A stretch of DNA of 64,000 nucleotides from Collinsella sp. (GTDB taxonomy: Bacteria > Actinomycetota > Coriobacteriia > Coriobacteriales > Coriobacteriaceae): NCBI GenBank assembly GCA_019419585.1, contig DXZQ01000012.1, forward strand, positions 1 to 64,000. Direction: 5' to 3'. The position numbers were made by a program, and so were the translations under genes. Every line of letters begins with the position of its first letter. Positions within the stretch are counted from its first letter, which is position 1. Shown here in pieces: positions 8,481 through 17,769 of the stretch. Below the pieces are notes generated by a model, which worked only from the letters and a program-made list of their open reading frames with translations, was not told the DNA's origin and made no database searches.

Positions 8481-9923
8481 ATGGACCAGACCGTACCCGC
8501 ATACGCCGCCGAGGTGGCCGATTACGGGCGCAGCCGCGACCCCGAGCCGGGTGAGGGCGCGCTCGTAAAGAACGTGCGTCCCGAATCGCCCGCGTGGGAT
8601 GTGGGTATCGAGCCGGGCATGCGCGTGCTCGCGGTCAACGGCGAGCAGCTCACCGACATGATCGTGTGGCTCTGGGAAGCCGACGACGACACCGTCGAGC
8701 TGGAGGTATTCGACCCGCGCGACAACACCGTCACGCCCGTGGAGCTCGACCGCTTTCCCGGCGAGGACTGGGGCTTGGAGTTCGATGGCCCCATCTTCGA
8801 CGGCATGCGTACCTGCGTTAACGCCTGCGTGTTCTGCTTTATGACCATGCTGCCCAAGGGCGGCCGCTCCACGCTCTACATTCGCGACGACGACTATCGT
8901 CTGAGCTTTTTGCAGGGCAACTTTGTCACGCTCACGAACCTCACCGACGAGGACGTGCAAAACGTCATCCAGCGCAACATGAGCCCCATGAACGTGTCGG
9001 TCCACGCTGTGAGCCCCGACGTCCGCCGTCGTATGATGGGCCGTAACGCCCAGCGAGGCATGGACGTACTCGAGACCATCATGGCCGCCGGCATCGAGAT
9101 TCACGCGCAGATCGTGTTGTGCCCCGGCATGAACGACGGCGAGGAGCTGGAAAAGACCCTGCGCTTTTGCGAGGAACATGAGCAGATCACCAGCCTGGGC
9201 ATCGTGCCGCTCGGCTTTACCAAGCACCAAAACCGCTTTAGCTGGTCATACAGCGACAAGCCCGAGCTAGCGCGCGAGACCATTGCCATGATCCGACCGT
9301 TCCAGGACCGCGCCTACGAGCGCTTTGGCCGCCACACCTTCCAGATGAGCGACGAGTTCTATCTGGACGCCGGCATCGATCCTCCCGAGGCGGACTTTTA
9401 CGACGGTTACCCACAGTACTACGACGGCATCGGCATGATCCGCTCGTATCTGGACGAGACCGACGACGTGCTGGCTACCGATGCCGAGCGACTGGCCCGC
9501 GTCCGCGAGGCCATCGCCGCCCGCAGCCAGCACCTGCTGTGTCTCTCGGGCGCCAGCGCTCGCGACACCGTGGCCCGCTTTATGGAGTCGCCCAAGGGAC
9601 TCGCCGGCACTGTCACGGCCATCAAGAACCGCTACTTTGGTGGCAACGTGGACGTAACCGGCCTCATCGTCGCGTGTGACATTCTGGAGCAGCTGCCCCA
9701 AGATCTGTCGGGGGTTATGCTCTTTGTGCCTAAGCTCATGTTCAACGCTGACGGCATGACGCTCGACGAGTATCATCGTGACGATTTACTCGCAAGCCTT
9801 ACCAGTCGCGGCGCCGAGGTTCATGTGGTGTCGACCATGCCGCATGAGCTGCTCGATACCCTGGAGCATATCCTTGGCATTGTGCCCGCCGACTCTAACA
9901 TTTCCACTGACCCTACCCATTAA
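8481..9923 (+). CDS. DUF512 radical SAM/PDZ protein
   Basis: A 480-aa protein. Residues ~25-100 form a PDZ-like domain (SPAWDVGIEPGMRVLAVNG). A radical SAM-type cluster CX3CX2C follows (Cys112, Cys116, Cys119). The C-terminal half matches the family usually annotated DUF512, with a conserved GLAGTVTAIKNRYFGG-type stretch. It starts 3 nt after ispH and ends 10 nt before der. This DUF512-der neighbourhood is common in Clostridia and Actinobacteria, but I know of no established reaction. The ribosome site is weak, so translational coupling to ispH is plausible. Confidence 0.85.
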   Translation: MDQTVPAYAAEVADYGRSRDPEPGEGALVKNVRPESPAWDVGIEPGMRVLAVNGEQLTDMIVWLWEADDDTVELEVFDPRDNTVTPVELDRFPGEDWGLEFDGPIFDGMRTCVNACVFCFMTMLPKGGRSTLYIRDDDYRLSFLQGNFVTLTNLTDEDVQNVIQRNMSPMNVSVHAVSPDVRRRMMGRNAQRGMDVLETIMAAGIEIHAQIVLCPGMNDGEELEKTLRFCEEHEQITSLGIVPLGFTKHQNRFSWSYSDKPELARETIAMIRPFQDRAYERFGRHTFQMSDEFYLDAGIDPPEADFYDGYPQYYDGIGMIRSYLDETDDVLATDAERLARVREAIAARSQHLLCLSGASARDTVARFMESPKGLAGTVTAIKNRYFGGNVDVTGLIVACDILEQLPQDLSGVMLFVPKLMFNADGMTLDEYHRDDLLASLTSRGAEVHVVSTMPHELLDTLEHILGIVPADSNISTDPTH

Positions 9924-9933
9924 AGGAGTGCAG

Positions 9934-11268
9934 ATGAAACCTATCGTCGCCGTCGTCGGACGCCCCAACGTGGGCAAGTCCACGCTCGTTAACCGCCTGG
10001 CCCAGACCTCGGACGCCATCGTCCATGAGTCCCGCGGCGTCACGCGCGACCGCTCGTACCACACGGCCGATTGGAACGGCCGCGAGTTCACCATCGTCGA
10101 CACGGGCGGCATCGAGCCGCTCAAGAGCGACGACGTCTTTGCCACGTCCATCCGCGACCAGGCCCTCGCCGCCGCCGAGGAAGCCGCCGTCATCCTGTTT
10201 GTGGTCGACGGCCGCACCGGCGTCACCGAGGAGGACGAGTCGGTCGCTCGCATGCTCAAGCGCTGCGACAAGCCGGTCTTTCTGCTGGTGAACAAGCTCG
10301 ACAACCCCGATCGCGAGAACGACAGCATCTGGGAGTTCTATTCGCTCGGCATCGGTGAGCCCACGCCGCTCTCGGCCCTGCATGGCCATGGCACGGGCGA
10401 CCTGCTCGACGATATCGTGGCCCTGCTTCCGGAGGAAGAGGACGAGGTCGCCGATGAGTTCCCTGATGCGCTGAACGTCGCTATCATCGGCCGCCCCAAT
10501 GCCGGTAAGTCGTCGCTGTTCAACCGCATTCTGGGCGCCGACCGTTCTATCGTGTCCAACATTGCCGGCACGACGCGCGACGCCATCGATACCGTCGTGG
10601 AGCGCAACGGCAAGCACTACCGCATGGTCGACACCGCGGGTATTCGCAAGAAGAGCACCGTGTACGAGAACATCGAATACTACTCGATGGTCCGCGGCCT
10701 GCGCGCCATCGACCGCGCCGACGTGGCGCTGCTCGTCGTCGACGCCTCCGTGGGCGTTACCGAACAGGACCAGAAGGTCATGGGCTTGGCCATCGAGCGT
10801 GGCTGCGCCATCGTGGTGCTGCTCAACAAGTGGGACCTGCTCGATGACGACCGCAAGCGCGAGGCCTGCATGGAGACCGTCGACCGCCGTCTGGGCGTCA
10901 TGGCTCCCTGGGCCCAGTACCTGCGCATCTCTGCCCTCACTGGCCGCAGCGTCGAGAAGATCTGGGCGATGGTCGACGCCGCTGAGAAGACGCGCTCGCA
11001 AAAGATCACTACCTCGCGCCTCAACACCTTCCTCACCGACCTGCGCGAGTTCGGCCACACCGTGGTGGACGGCAAGCGCCGCCTGCGCATGCACTACGTG
11101 ACTCAGACGGGCATCAACCCGCCGACGTTTACGTTCTTCGTCAACCACAGCGACCTGGTCAACGACACCTACCAGCGCTACGTGGAGAACCGCATGCGCT
11201 CGACCTTCGATTTTGCCGGCACGCCCATTCGACTCTTCTTTAGGAAGAAGGAGCAAAAGGATGCATAA
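9934..11268 (+). CDS. der: Ribosome biogenesis GTPase Der (EngA)
   Basis: A 444-aa protein with two tandem GTPase domains and a C-terminal KH-like domain, an arrangement unique to Der, which assists 50S subunit maturation. G1 motifs are GRPNVGKST (about residues 8-16) and GRPNAGKSS (~187-195). DTGG and DTAG G3 motifs and NKLD and NKWD G4 motifs are all intact. AAAGGAG precedes the ATG. The downstream plsY begins inside its last codons, indicating an operon. Confidence 0.97.
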   Translation: MKPIVAVVGRPNVGKSTLVNRLAQTSDAIVHESRGVTRDRSYHTADWNGREFTIVDTGGIEPLKSDDVFATSIRDQALAAAEEAAVILFVVDGRTGVTEEDESVARMLKRCDKPVFLLVNKLDNPDRENDSIWEFYSLGIGEPTPLSALHGHGTGDLLDDIVALLPEEEDEVADEFPDALNVAIIGRPNAGKSSLFNRILGADRSIVSNIAGTTRDAIDTVVERNGKHYRMVDTAGIRKKSTVYENIEYYSMVRGLRAIDRADVALLVVDASVGVTEQDQKVMGLAIERGCAIVVLLNKWDLLDDDRKREACMETVDRRLGVMAPWAQYLRISALTGRSVEKIWAMVDAAEKTRSQKITTSRLNTFLTDLREFGHTVVDGKRRLRMHYVTQTGINPPTFTFFVNHSDLVNDTYQRYVENRMRSTFDFAGTPIRLFFRKKEQKDA

Positions 11269-11944
11269 TCCGATTCTGCTGACCGCCATCTGCGCCGTGG
11301 TCTCGTTCTTTATCGGAGCGATTCCGTTTGGCCTGGTCCTGGGCCGCGTGTTCAACCACACGGACATTCGCAAGGCGGGCTCCGGCAACATCGGCACCAC
11401 CAATGCGCTGCGCGTGGCCGGCCCCAAGGTCGCTGCACTCACGCTGCTGCTTGACTGCCTTAAGGGCGCCATCTGCGTCCTTATCGCCCGCCCGCTCATC
11501 GCCGATCTAGGCTATGGTTTTCCGCCGAACATCATGGCGCCTGGAGCCCCCGGCGACTGGATGCTCGGTGTCATCTGCCTGGCAGCGGTATGGGGCCACA
11601 TCTTCTCGCCCTACCTCAACTTCCACGGCGGCAAGGGCATCGCGGTCGGTCTGGGCGTTATCCTTGCCTGGTACTGGCCCATTGGCCTGTCGCTGCTGGG
11701 CATGTTTATCGTAGCCGTCGCCATTACCAAGTACGTGTCGGTGGGCTCGCTTGCCGCCGCCATCGGCCTTCCCATCGCCGCTTGTGCGGTCTTTCCGTAC
11801 AGCAGCCTAGGTCTCAAGTTTTGCATGGCGATGATCGGCATCACCGTGGTGTGGGCCCATCGCGCGAACATCAAAAAGCTCACGTGCGGTAAGGAGTCCA
11901 AGCTCTCGTTTACCAAGCGCGTCACCGAGCCCGACGATAAGTAG
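11261..11944 (+). CDS. plsY: Acyl-phosphate:glycerol-3-phosphate acyltransferase
   Basis: A 227-aa integral membrane enzyme that makes lysophosphatidic acid from acyl-phosphate and glycerol-3-phosphate. The three conserved loops are recognisable: IPFGLVLGR with GSGNIGTTNALR, FHGGKGIAVGLG, and a later region with HRANIKKL. About five to six hydrophobic segments are visible. The ATG overlaps the der stop region by 8 nt. gpsA, which supplies the acceptor substrate, lies 9 nt downstream. Confidence 0.96.
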   Translation: MHNPILLTAICAVVSFFIGAIPFGLVLGRVFNHTDIRKAGSGNIGTTNALRVAGPKVAALTLLLDCLKGAICVLIARPLIADLGYGFPPNIMAPGAPGDWMLGVICLAAVWGHIFSPYLNFHGGKGIAVGLGVILAWYWPIGLSLLGMFIVAVAITKYVSVGSLAAAIGLPIAACAVFPYSSLGLKFCMAMIGITVVWAHRANIKKLTCGKESKLSFTKRVTEPDDK

Positions 11945-11953
11945 GAGAGAGTC

Positions 11954-12961
11954 ATGAATGTTGCGCTGATTGGCTCTGGCTCCTGGGGAACCGCCGTCGC
12001 CGGCCTCGCCGCCGAGCGAGCCGAGCGCGTGACCATGTGGGCCCACAGCGAGCAAACGGCCACCGGCATCAATGCCGAGCACCGCAATCCCCGGTATCTG
12101 GTGGACTACGAGCTGCCCGGCAACGTTGTCGCCGCCACGGACCTGTCGCAGGCGCTCGACGGCGCCGAGGCCATCATCTTTGCCGTGCCCTCCACGCACC
12201 TGCGCAGCGTATGCCATCAGGCAGCACCCTTCATCGCCGCCGACACCCCGGCACTCTGCCTCACCAAGGGTATTGAGCCCGAATCCGGCCTGCTTATGAG
12301 CGAGGTCATCGCCAGTGAGATCGGCAACGAGTCGCGTGTCGCGGCGCTCTCGGGCCCCAACCATGCCGAGGAGATCTGCCGCGGCGGGCTTTCTGCCGCC
12401 GTCATCGCCAGCAAAGATCCGCAGGTAGGGGAGACCTTTAAGGACCTGCTCCTATCCACGGCCTTCCGCATCTACCTGTCGCAGGACATGACCGGCGTCG
12501 AGGTTTGCGGCGCCATGAAAAACGTCATCGCCATCGTGTGCGGCATTTCCGCCGGTTCTGGTGCGGGCGACAACACGCTTGCCCTTATCATGACGCGCGG
12601 CCTGGCCGAGATCAGCCGTCTGGTGCACGCCCGCGGCGGTCAAGCCATGACCTGCATGGGTCTTGCCGGCATGGGTGACCTCATTGCCACCTGCACCTCC
12701 GAGCATTCGCGCAACCGCACCTTTGGCTACGAGTTTGCCCACGGCGTCTCGCTCGACGAGTACCAGGCACGTACGCATATGGTGGTCGAGGGCGCCGTCG
12801 CGGCCCGCAGCGTCAGTGAGCTTGCCCGTTCACTGGGCGTAGACATTCCGCTCACCTTTGCCGTGGAGCAAACGCTCTACAACGGTGTTACGTTGGATAG
12901 GGCGCTCGAGATTCTTACCGACCGCGTACCCTCCCAAGAGTTCTACGGACTCACCGACTAG
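11954..12961 (+). CDS. gpsA: NAD(P)-dependent glycerol-3-phosphate dehydrogenase
   Basis: A 335-aa cytosolic enzyme that reduces dihydroxyacetone phosphate to glycerol-3-phosphate. The nucleotide motif GSGSWGTAVAG lies at residues 7-17. LSGPNHAEEI and the catalytic-lysine region GAMKNVIAI match the family, as does the GMGDLIATC segment. AGGAGAGAG precedes the ATG. It directly follows plsY, coupling precursor supply to acylation. Confidence 0.97.
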   Translation: MNVALIGSGSWGTAVAGLAAERAERVTMWAHSEQTATGINAEHRNPRYLVDYELPGNVVAATDLSQALDGAEAIIFAVPSTHLRSVCHQAAPFIAADTPALCLTKGIEPESGLLMSEVIASEIGNESRVAALSGPNHAEEICRGGLSAAVIASKDPQVGETFKDLLLSTAFRIYLSQDMTGVEVCGAMKNVIAIVCGISAGSGAGDNTLALIMTRGLAEISRLVHARGGQAMTCMGLAGMGDLIATCTSEHSRNRTFGYEFAHGVSLDEYQARTHMVVEGAVAARSVSELARSLGVDIPLTFAVEQTLYNGVTLDRALEILTDRVPSQEFYGLTD

Positions 12962-12979
12962 TGCAGAAAGGCTACTACC

Positions 12980-13651
12980 ATGGGTTCCATTAAAATCGCT
13001 CCGTCCGTCCTCTCGGCCGATATGGCCAACCTCAAGGGCGAACTCGACAAGATCGCCGGTGCCGACTACGTGCACTTCGACGTAATGGACGGCCACTTTA
13101 CCGGCAACCTCACCTTTGGCGTTGACATCCTCAAGGCCGTCAAGCGCTCCACCGACGTGCCGGTCGACGCGCACCTGATGGTGTCGAACCCCGACGAGAC
13201 GGTCGATTGGTACGCCGACGCCGGTGCCGACATGATCACCGTGCACTACGAGGCTTCCACGCACCTGCACCGCACGCTCACGCATCTGCAGCAGCGCGGC
13301 GTCAAGGCCGGCGTGGTGCTCAACCCCGCCACCCCCGTGTGCGTGCTCGAGAGCATCATCGACGTCGTCGATATGGTGCTGCTCATGAGTGTGAACCCGG
13401 GCTTTGGCGGCCAGAGCTTTATCCCGGGCACGCTGCCTAAGCTGCACGAGCTTACGGCCATGTGTGAGCGTCACGGCGTGTCGCCCCTGATCGAGGTCGA
13501 TGGCGGTATTTCTTCCAAGAACATCGCCGAGGTCGTCAAGGCCGGCGCCAACGTGCTCGTAGCCGGCTCCGCCGTTTTTAAGTCCGAAGATCCCGCCGCC
13601 GAGGTTGCGCTGCTGCAGAAGCTGGGCAATGAGGCCGCACAGGAGGCATAA
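12980..13651 (+). CDS. rpe: Ribulose-phosphate 3-epimerase
   Basis: A 223-aa TIM-barrel enzyme of the pentose phosphate pathway interconverting ribulose-5-P and xylulose-5-P. Typical motifs are PSVLSADMANL at the N-terminus, HFDVMDGHF (metal-binding His and Asp), VDAHLMV, VNPGFGGQSF and EVDGGI. The length is normal for the family. It starts 18 nt after gpsA and ends 6 nt before the cysteine desulfurase. Confidence 0.96.
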   Translation: MGSIKIAPSVLSADMANLKGELDKIAGADYVHFDVMDGHFTGNLTFGVDILKAVKRSTDVPVDAHLMVSNPDETVDWYADAGADMITVHYEASTHLHRTLTHLQQRGVKAGVVLNPATPVCVLESIIDVVDMVLLMSVNPGFGGQSFIPGTLPKLHELTAMCERHGVSPLIEVDGGISSKNIAEVVKAGANVLVAGSAVFKSEDPAAEVALLQKLGNEAAQEA

Positions 13652-13657
13652 ACCCTT

Positions 13658-14836
13658 ATGACCGCAGGTCAAAACCGCATACCCGTGAATCTTGACTATG
13701 CCGCCTCGACGCCCATGCGCGCCGAGGCGCTCCTTGCGCAGCGTGAGTACGATGATAGCGAGCTCGCCGGCGTCAACCCCAACTCGCTGCACTCACTTGG
13801 CCGCAAGGCCGCCGCACGCCTGGAAGTCGCCCGTCGCGAGATCGCCCGCAGCTTTGGCGCACGCGTTCGCCCGTCCGAGATCATCCTTACCAACGGCGGC
13901 ACCGAGGCCAACCAGCTGGCGCTGCTCGGTCTTGCCGAGGGCGCTCGTCAGCGCGATCGCAAGCGTAACCGTGTGATCGTATCTGCCATCGAGCACGATT
14001 CGATTCTGGACAACCTGCCGCTGCTTCGTGCCGCCGGCTTTACCGTCGATCTGGTGCAACCCTGCCGTGCGGGCTACATTGAACCTGCCGCGCTCATCGA
14101 GCTGCTCGGCGACGACGTGGCGCTCGTAAGCATCATGGCCGCCAACAACGAGACCGGCGTGGTACAACCTATCCGCGAGCTTGCCTCGGCCGCGCATACC
14201 GCAGGCGCCCTGTTCCACACCGATGCCATCCAGGGCTACTTGCATATTCCGCTCGATGTCACCGAGCTGGGCGTCGACGCTATGACCGTTGCCGCGCACA
14301 AGATCGGCGGCCCCGTGGCTTCCGGCGCTCTCTACCTTAAGACCCGCACGCCACTGCGCCCCCGCATTTTTGGCGGTGGACAGGAAGCCGGACGTCGCGC
14401 GGGCACGCAGGACCTGCGTACACAGCTGGCTTTTGCCGCTGCCGCCCGCACGCTGGCGCCCCATGTGGCCCAGGAGCGTGCGACGCTGCAAACCCTTTCC
14501 GACAAGCTCTATGCCACGCTTACGGCCCATCCTCGCATTCACGCCACGATGGGCGACTACGCGCAGGCCGATCGTCTGCCGGGTATGGTTTCGATCTACA
14601 TTGACGGCATGGACTCCGAGGAGCTCATCATCAAGCTCGACGCCGCCGGCTTTGAGGTATCGGCAGGCTCGGCATGCTCGAGCGGTAGTATGGACCCCAG
14701 CCACGTTTTGAGCGCGATGGGCATCGGTCGCGAGCAGGCATTGGGAGCACTGCGCATTTCCTTTGATGACCGCGTAAATCCGAGCGATCTGGACGAGTTT
14801 GCCCAGACGCTGCTCTCGATCGCAGGTGCCGCATGA
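13658..14836 (+). CDS. Cysteine desulfurase (NifS/IscS-like)
   Basis: A 392-aa class V PLP aminotransferase that releases sulfur from cysteine. PLP-binding Lys215 lies in VAAHKIGGP, preceded by catalytic His214. The substrate-activating cysteine is Cys340 in SAGSACSSGS. Other family marks are YAASTPM, TNGGTEANQLAL and NNETGVVQP. The GSACSSGSMDPSHVL loop is long, as in NifS/IscS rather than SufS. No scaffold gene such as iscU lies nearby. Its stop overlaps the next start (ATGA). Confidence 0.93.
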   Translation: MTAGQNRIPVNLDYAASTPMRAEALLAQREYDDSELAGVNPNSLHSLGRKAAARLEVARREIARSFGARVRPSEIILTNGGTEANQLALLGLAEGARQRDRKRNRVIVSAIEHDSILDNLPLLRAAGFTVDLVQPCRAGYIEPAALIELLGDDVALVSIMAANNETGVVQPIRELASAAHTAGALFHTDAIQGYLHIPLDVTELGVDAMTVAAHKIGGPVASGALYLKTRTPLRPRIFGGGQEAGRRAGTQDLRTQLAFAAAARTLAPHVAQERATLQTLSDKLYATLTAHPRIHATMGDYAQADRLPGMVSIYIDGMDSEELIIKLDAAGFEVSAGSACSSGSMDPSHVLSAMGIGREQALGALRISFDDRVNPSDLDEFAQTLLSIAGAA

Positions 14837-15642
14837 TCGTCGCCGAGCTCGAGCGCGCGCTACTGGCACGCTATCCCAAGACGGACACCGAGCCCTGGGA
14901 CCACGTAGGACTCTCCGTTGGCGATCCGGCCGCGGAGATCACCGACGTTGCCTGCGCACTCGATGCAACTGAGACTAATGTTCGCCGCGCCCAAGAAGCA
15001 AGCGCCAACGTGCTGCTGACGCATCATCCCATATACATCAAGGCACCCGAGGCCTTTTGTCCGGCGGATGCCACACGACCCCAGTGCAGTGCGGCCCTCT
15101 ACGAGGCTGCCCGCTGCGGGGTGAGCATTATCTCGCTCCACACCAACCTGGACCGCTCGCACGAAGCCCGTGTCTGCCTGAGCAAGCTGCTGGGTGCCGC
15201 ACCCGTGAGCTCACTGGAGCACGTGGACGACCCCGAGTCCACCGGCCTGGGCGCACTTGCAACGCTCAACGACCCGTGCACGCTGCGCGATCTTGCCACC
15301 CGTGCTGCCACGGCCTTTGGCAGCGACCCGCGCGTGTGGGGCGAGGCCGATCACCCGTGCCGAACCATCGCAATTTTGGGCGGTTCGCTGGGTGACTTTG
15401 GCGAACTTGCCATCGCCGCCGCTGCGGATGTCATCGTGACCGGAGAGGCGGGCTATCACGTGGCGCAAGACCTTGCTTTACGCGGGCTGCCGGTGATCCT
15501 GCTCGGCCACGATCGCTCCGAGGAGCCGTTCGTGGATATCTTGATGAACTCTGCGGTTGACGCCGGGGTCGACCCCCGTCATGCGATTAAAATACTGAAC
15601 CCTTGCCAATGGTGGACTGTGACAAAAGGAGAGAACTTATGA
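14833..15642 (+). CDS. Nif3-like dinuclear metal centre protein
   Basis: A 269-aa member of the Nif3/YbgI/YqfO family, hexameric proteins with a two-metal site and unclear physiological role (candidate GTP cyclohydrolase-like or hydrolase activity). Metal-ligand motifs are visible: TEPWDHVGLSVGD, LLTHHPIY (His pair) and SLHTNLDR, with a C-terminal TGEAGYHVAQD. It overlaps the desulfurase by 4 nt. The zinc-ribbon gene downstream overlaps its stop, a pairing common in Actinobacteria. Confidence 0.92.
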   Translation: MIVAELERALLARYPKTDTEPWDHVGLSVGDPAAEITDVACALDATETNVRRAQEASANVLLTHHPIYIKAPEAFCPADATRPQCSAALYEAARCGVSIISLHTNLDRSHEARVCLSKLLGAAPVSSLEHVDDPESTGLGALATLNDPCTLRDLATRAATAFGSDPRVWGEADHPCRTIAILGGSLGDFGELAIAAAADVIVTGEAGYHVAQDLALRGLPVILLGHDRSEEPFVDILMNSAVDAGVDPRHAIKILNPCQWWTVTKGENL

Positions 15643-16358
15643 GCGCCGGCGCTACGCTACTCAAGCTGCAACAGATCGATTTGGAGCTCGCCCGCAACAA
15701 GAGCGAACTTGCCAATATGCCGGAGCTCAAGGAGCTCGCTTCCAAGCGCAAGACCTATGTGAAGCTCAAGTCCGAGATGACCAAGCTCTACGCCCAGCGC
15801 AAGGATCTGGACATTGAGCTCGACGATCTCAACACCACCGAGATTCAGACCAACAACGCCATCGAGGCCGCCAAGAAGCGCCACGTGGACGGCTCCGACT
15901 ACCGCGAGGTTCAGGACCTGGAGAACGAGCTCGCCACCCTGGCCAAGCGCTTGGACAAGATCGAGCACACCCGCAAGGACGTCGTCGTCGCCCATAAGGA
16001 AGCGCTTGACCGAGAGGCTCGCGCGCAGGCCATCATCGCCAAGTTCGAGGAGGGTGTGAAGGCCGATACCAAGGCTGCCCGCGCCAAGGCTGCCAATCTG
16101 CAGGCTCAGATCGATGCCGCCACCAAGGAGCGCACCGCCCTTGCCGCCACGCTGCCGACCGACGTGCTCACCGATTACGAACGTCTGCTCAAGCAGTTCC
16201 GCGGCCTGGCCGTCGAGACCATCAAGGGCAACATCCCCACGGTCTGCCACACCGCGCTGCAGGCATCGTCCATGAGCGACCTCAACCACGACGGTAGCGA
16301 GATTACGCACTGCCCGTACTGCCACCGCCTGCTGGTGCTCCCGAGCAAGGAAGCTTAA
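15639..16358 (+). CDS. Coiled-coil protein with degenerate C4-type zinc ribbon (DUF164-like)
   Basis: A 239-aa protein. Residues ~5-190 are a long charged coiled coil with ELARNKSEL and KRLDKIEHTRKDV heptads, followed by a C-terminal zinc-ribbon segment. The second knuckle CPYC is intact. The first knuckle shows only one Cys (PTVCHTAL) where family members usually have CxxC. The start is an ATG overlapping the Nif3 stop, with AAAGGAGAG upstream; a 12-residue longer frame is unlikely. Members of this family are thought to bind nucleic acid, but function is unestablished. Confidence 0.82.
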   Translation: MSAGATLLKLQQIDLELARNKSELANMPELKELASKRKTYVKLKSEMTKLYAQRKDLDIELDDLNTTEIQTNNAIEAAKKRHVDGSDYREVQDLENELATLAKRLDKIEHTRKDVVVAHKEALDREARAQAIIAKFEEGVKADTKAARAKAANLQAQIDAATKERTALAATLPTDVLTDYERLLKQFRGLAVETIKGNIPTVCHTALQASSMSDLNHDGSEITHCPYCHRLLVLPSKEA

Positions 16359-16361
16359 ACG

Positions 16362-17573
16362 ATGGCGGCACCCAACAATTCAATGCAACTTGAGGGAAAA
16401 ACGATCCTGCTGGGCATTACCGGCGGAATCGCCGCCTATAAGTCGTGCAATATCGTGCGCCTGCTCCAAAAGCGCGGCGCGCACGTCAAGGTCGTCATGA
16501 GCGAGCATGCCACTGAGTTTGTGGGGCCGCTCACCTTCCGCGCGCTCACCAATGAGCCGGTCGCGGTTGGGCTATTCGACGACCCGTCTGACCCCATCCA
16601 CCATATCTCGCTGGCGCAGGAGCCCGACTTGGTGGTCGTGGCGCCCGCGACGGCCAATATCATCGCCAAGATGGCCAACGGCATCGCCGATGACCTCATC
16701 TCCACAACGCTGCTTGCGACACCGCGGCCCGTCGTGATCGCGCCGGCCATGAACAATGGCATGTGGAAGGCGTCGGCCACGCAGGCCAATATGGCCACGC
16801 TGTGCGAGCGCGGCGTCCACGTGGTGGGACCCGGCAGTGGCTACCTTGCCTGCGGCGACGTGGACACGGGGCGCATGAGCGAACCCGAGGACGTCGTCGA
16901 GGCCGTCTGCGAGGTGCTCAATCCCGTGCAACAAGACCTGGCGGGCAAGCGCATCGTCATTACCGCCGGCCCCACGCATGAGCCGATTGACCCCGTGCGC
17001 TTCATTGGCAACCGTTCTTCGGGCAAGATGGGTATCGCCCTGGCGGGGGAGGCCGCACGTCGCGGTGCCGCCGTCACGCTCGTGCTGGGACCGACATCGC
17101 TCGACGTTCCCCACGGCGTGGAGTGCGTGCGCGTGCAGACCGCCGCTGAAATGCTGAAGGCAGCGCTCAGCGCCTTTCAGACGGCCGATGTGGCCATTTG
17201 TGCGGCCGCTGTCGCCGACTACACCCCCGTATCCCCTGCGGACCATAAGCTCAAAAAGTCTAACGAACGCTTGGATCGCATCGAGCTCGTCGAGACGGTC
17301 GATATCTTGGCCGAGCTCTCGCGCCAAAAGGGCGAGCGGTGCGTGATCGGCTTTGCGGCCGAGACCGATAACGTCCTGGAGTACGCACAGCGAAAGCTCG
17401 ACCGCAAGGGTTGCGATGCCATTATCGCCAACGATGTCTCACGCGCCGATTCGGGCTTTGGAACCGATACCAACAAGGCCTGGATCGTGAGTAAAGCGGT
17501 TACGCAAGAACTTCCCGTTCTAACAAAACCCCAGCTCGCAGATACAATTTTGGACTTGCTTCAAAAATTGTAA
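16362..17573 (+). CDS. coaBC: Phosphopantothenoylcysteine decarboxylase / phosphopantothenate-cysteine ligase
   Basis: A 403-aa bifunctional coenzyme A enzyme. The N-terminal CoaC half is a flavin-dependent decarboxylase with GITGGIAAYKS, the FMN-binding VAPATANIIAKMANGIADDL region, the PAMN motif and GYLACGD (active-site Cys). The C-terminal CoaB half has ITAGPTHEPIDPVRFIGNRS and the KLKKS lysine motif. The length is standard. It starts 3 nt after the preceding gene, and tRNA-Pro lies 80 nt beyond its stop. Confidence 0.97.
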   Translation: MAAPNNSMQLEGKTILLGITGGIAAYKSCNIVRLLQKRGAHVKVVMSEHATEFVGPLTFRALTNEPVAVGLFDDPSDPIHHISLAQEPDLVVVAPATANIIAKMANGIADDLISTTLLATPRPVVIAPAMNNGMWKASATQANMATLCERGVHVVGPGSGYLACGDVDTGRMSEPEDVVEAVCEVLNPVQQDLAGKRIVITAGPTHEPIDPVRFIGNRSSGKMGIALAGEAARRGAAVTLVLGPTSLDVPHGVECVRVQTAAEMLKAALSAFQTADVAICAAAVADYTPVSPADHKLKKSNERLDRIELVETVDILAELSRQKGERCVIGFAAETDNVLEYAQRKLDRKGCDAIIANDVSRADSGFGTDTNKAWIVSKAVTQELPVLTKPQLADTILDLLQKL

Positions 17574-17581
17574 AAAAGTTC

Positions 17582-17611
17582 TTGCACAAGGACAAAGTTT
17601 CGGGTTAATAT
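17582..17611 (+). promoter_or_regulatory. Promoter of tRNA-Pro
   Basis: A -35 TTGCAC (17582-17587) and -10 TAATAT (17606-17611) with an 18-bp spacer. It begins just past the coaBC stop. The preceding AAAAAAGTTC context matches the tRNA-Ala promoter at 302-331. Confidence 0.75.
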
Positions 17612-17653
17612 ACTCCCTGTTGCGAGCGAGAGCAGAGCAACAAACAAAAGCTT

Positions 17654-17730
<77 letters not shown>

Positions 17731-17739
17731 GAAGTTTGC

Positions 17740-17769
17740 AGGTCAGGCACCTAGTGCCTGACCTTTTTT
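17740..17769 (+). terminator. Terminator after tRNA-Pro
   Basis: A perfect 10-bp stem AGGTCAGGCA (17740-17749) with TGCCTGACCT (17755-17764), loop CCTAG, and a six-T tail. Confidence 0.93.
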
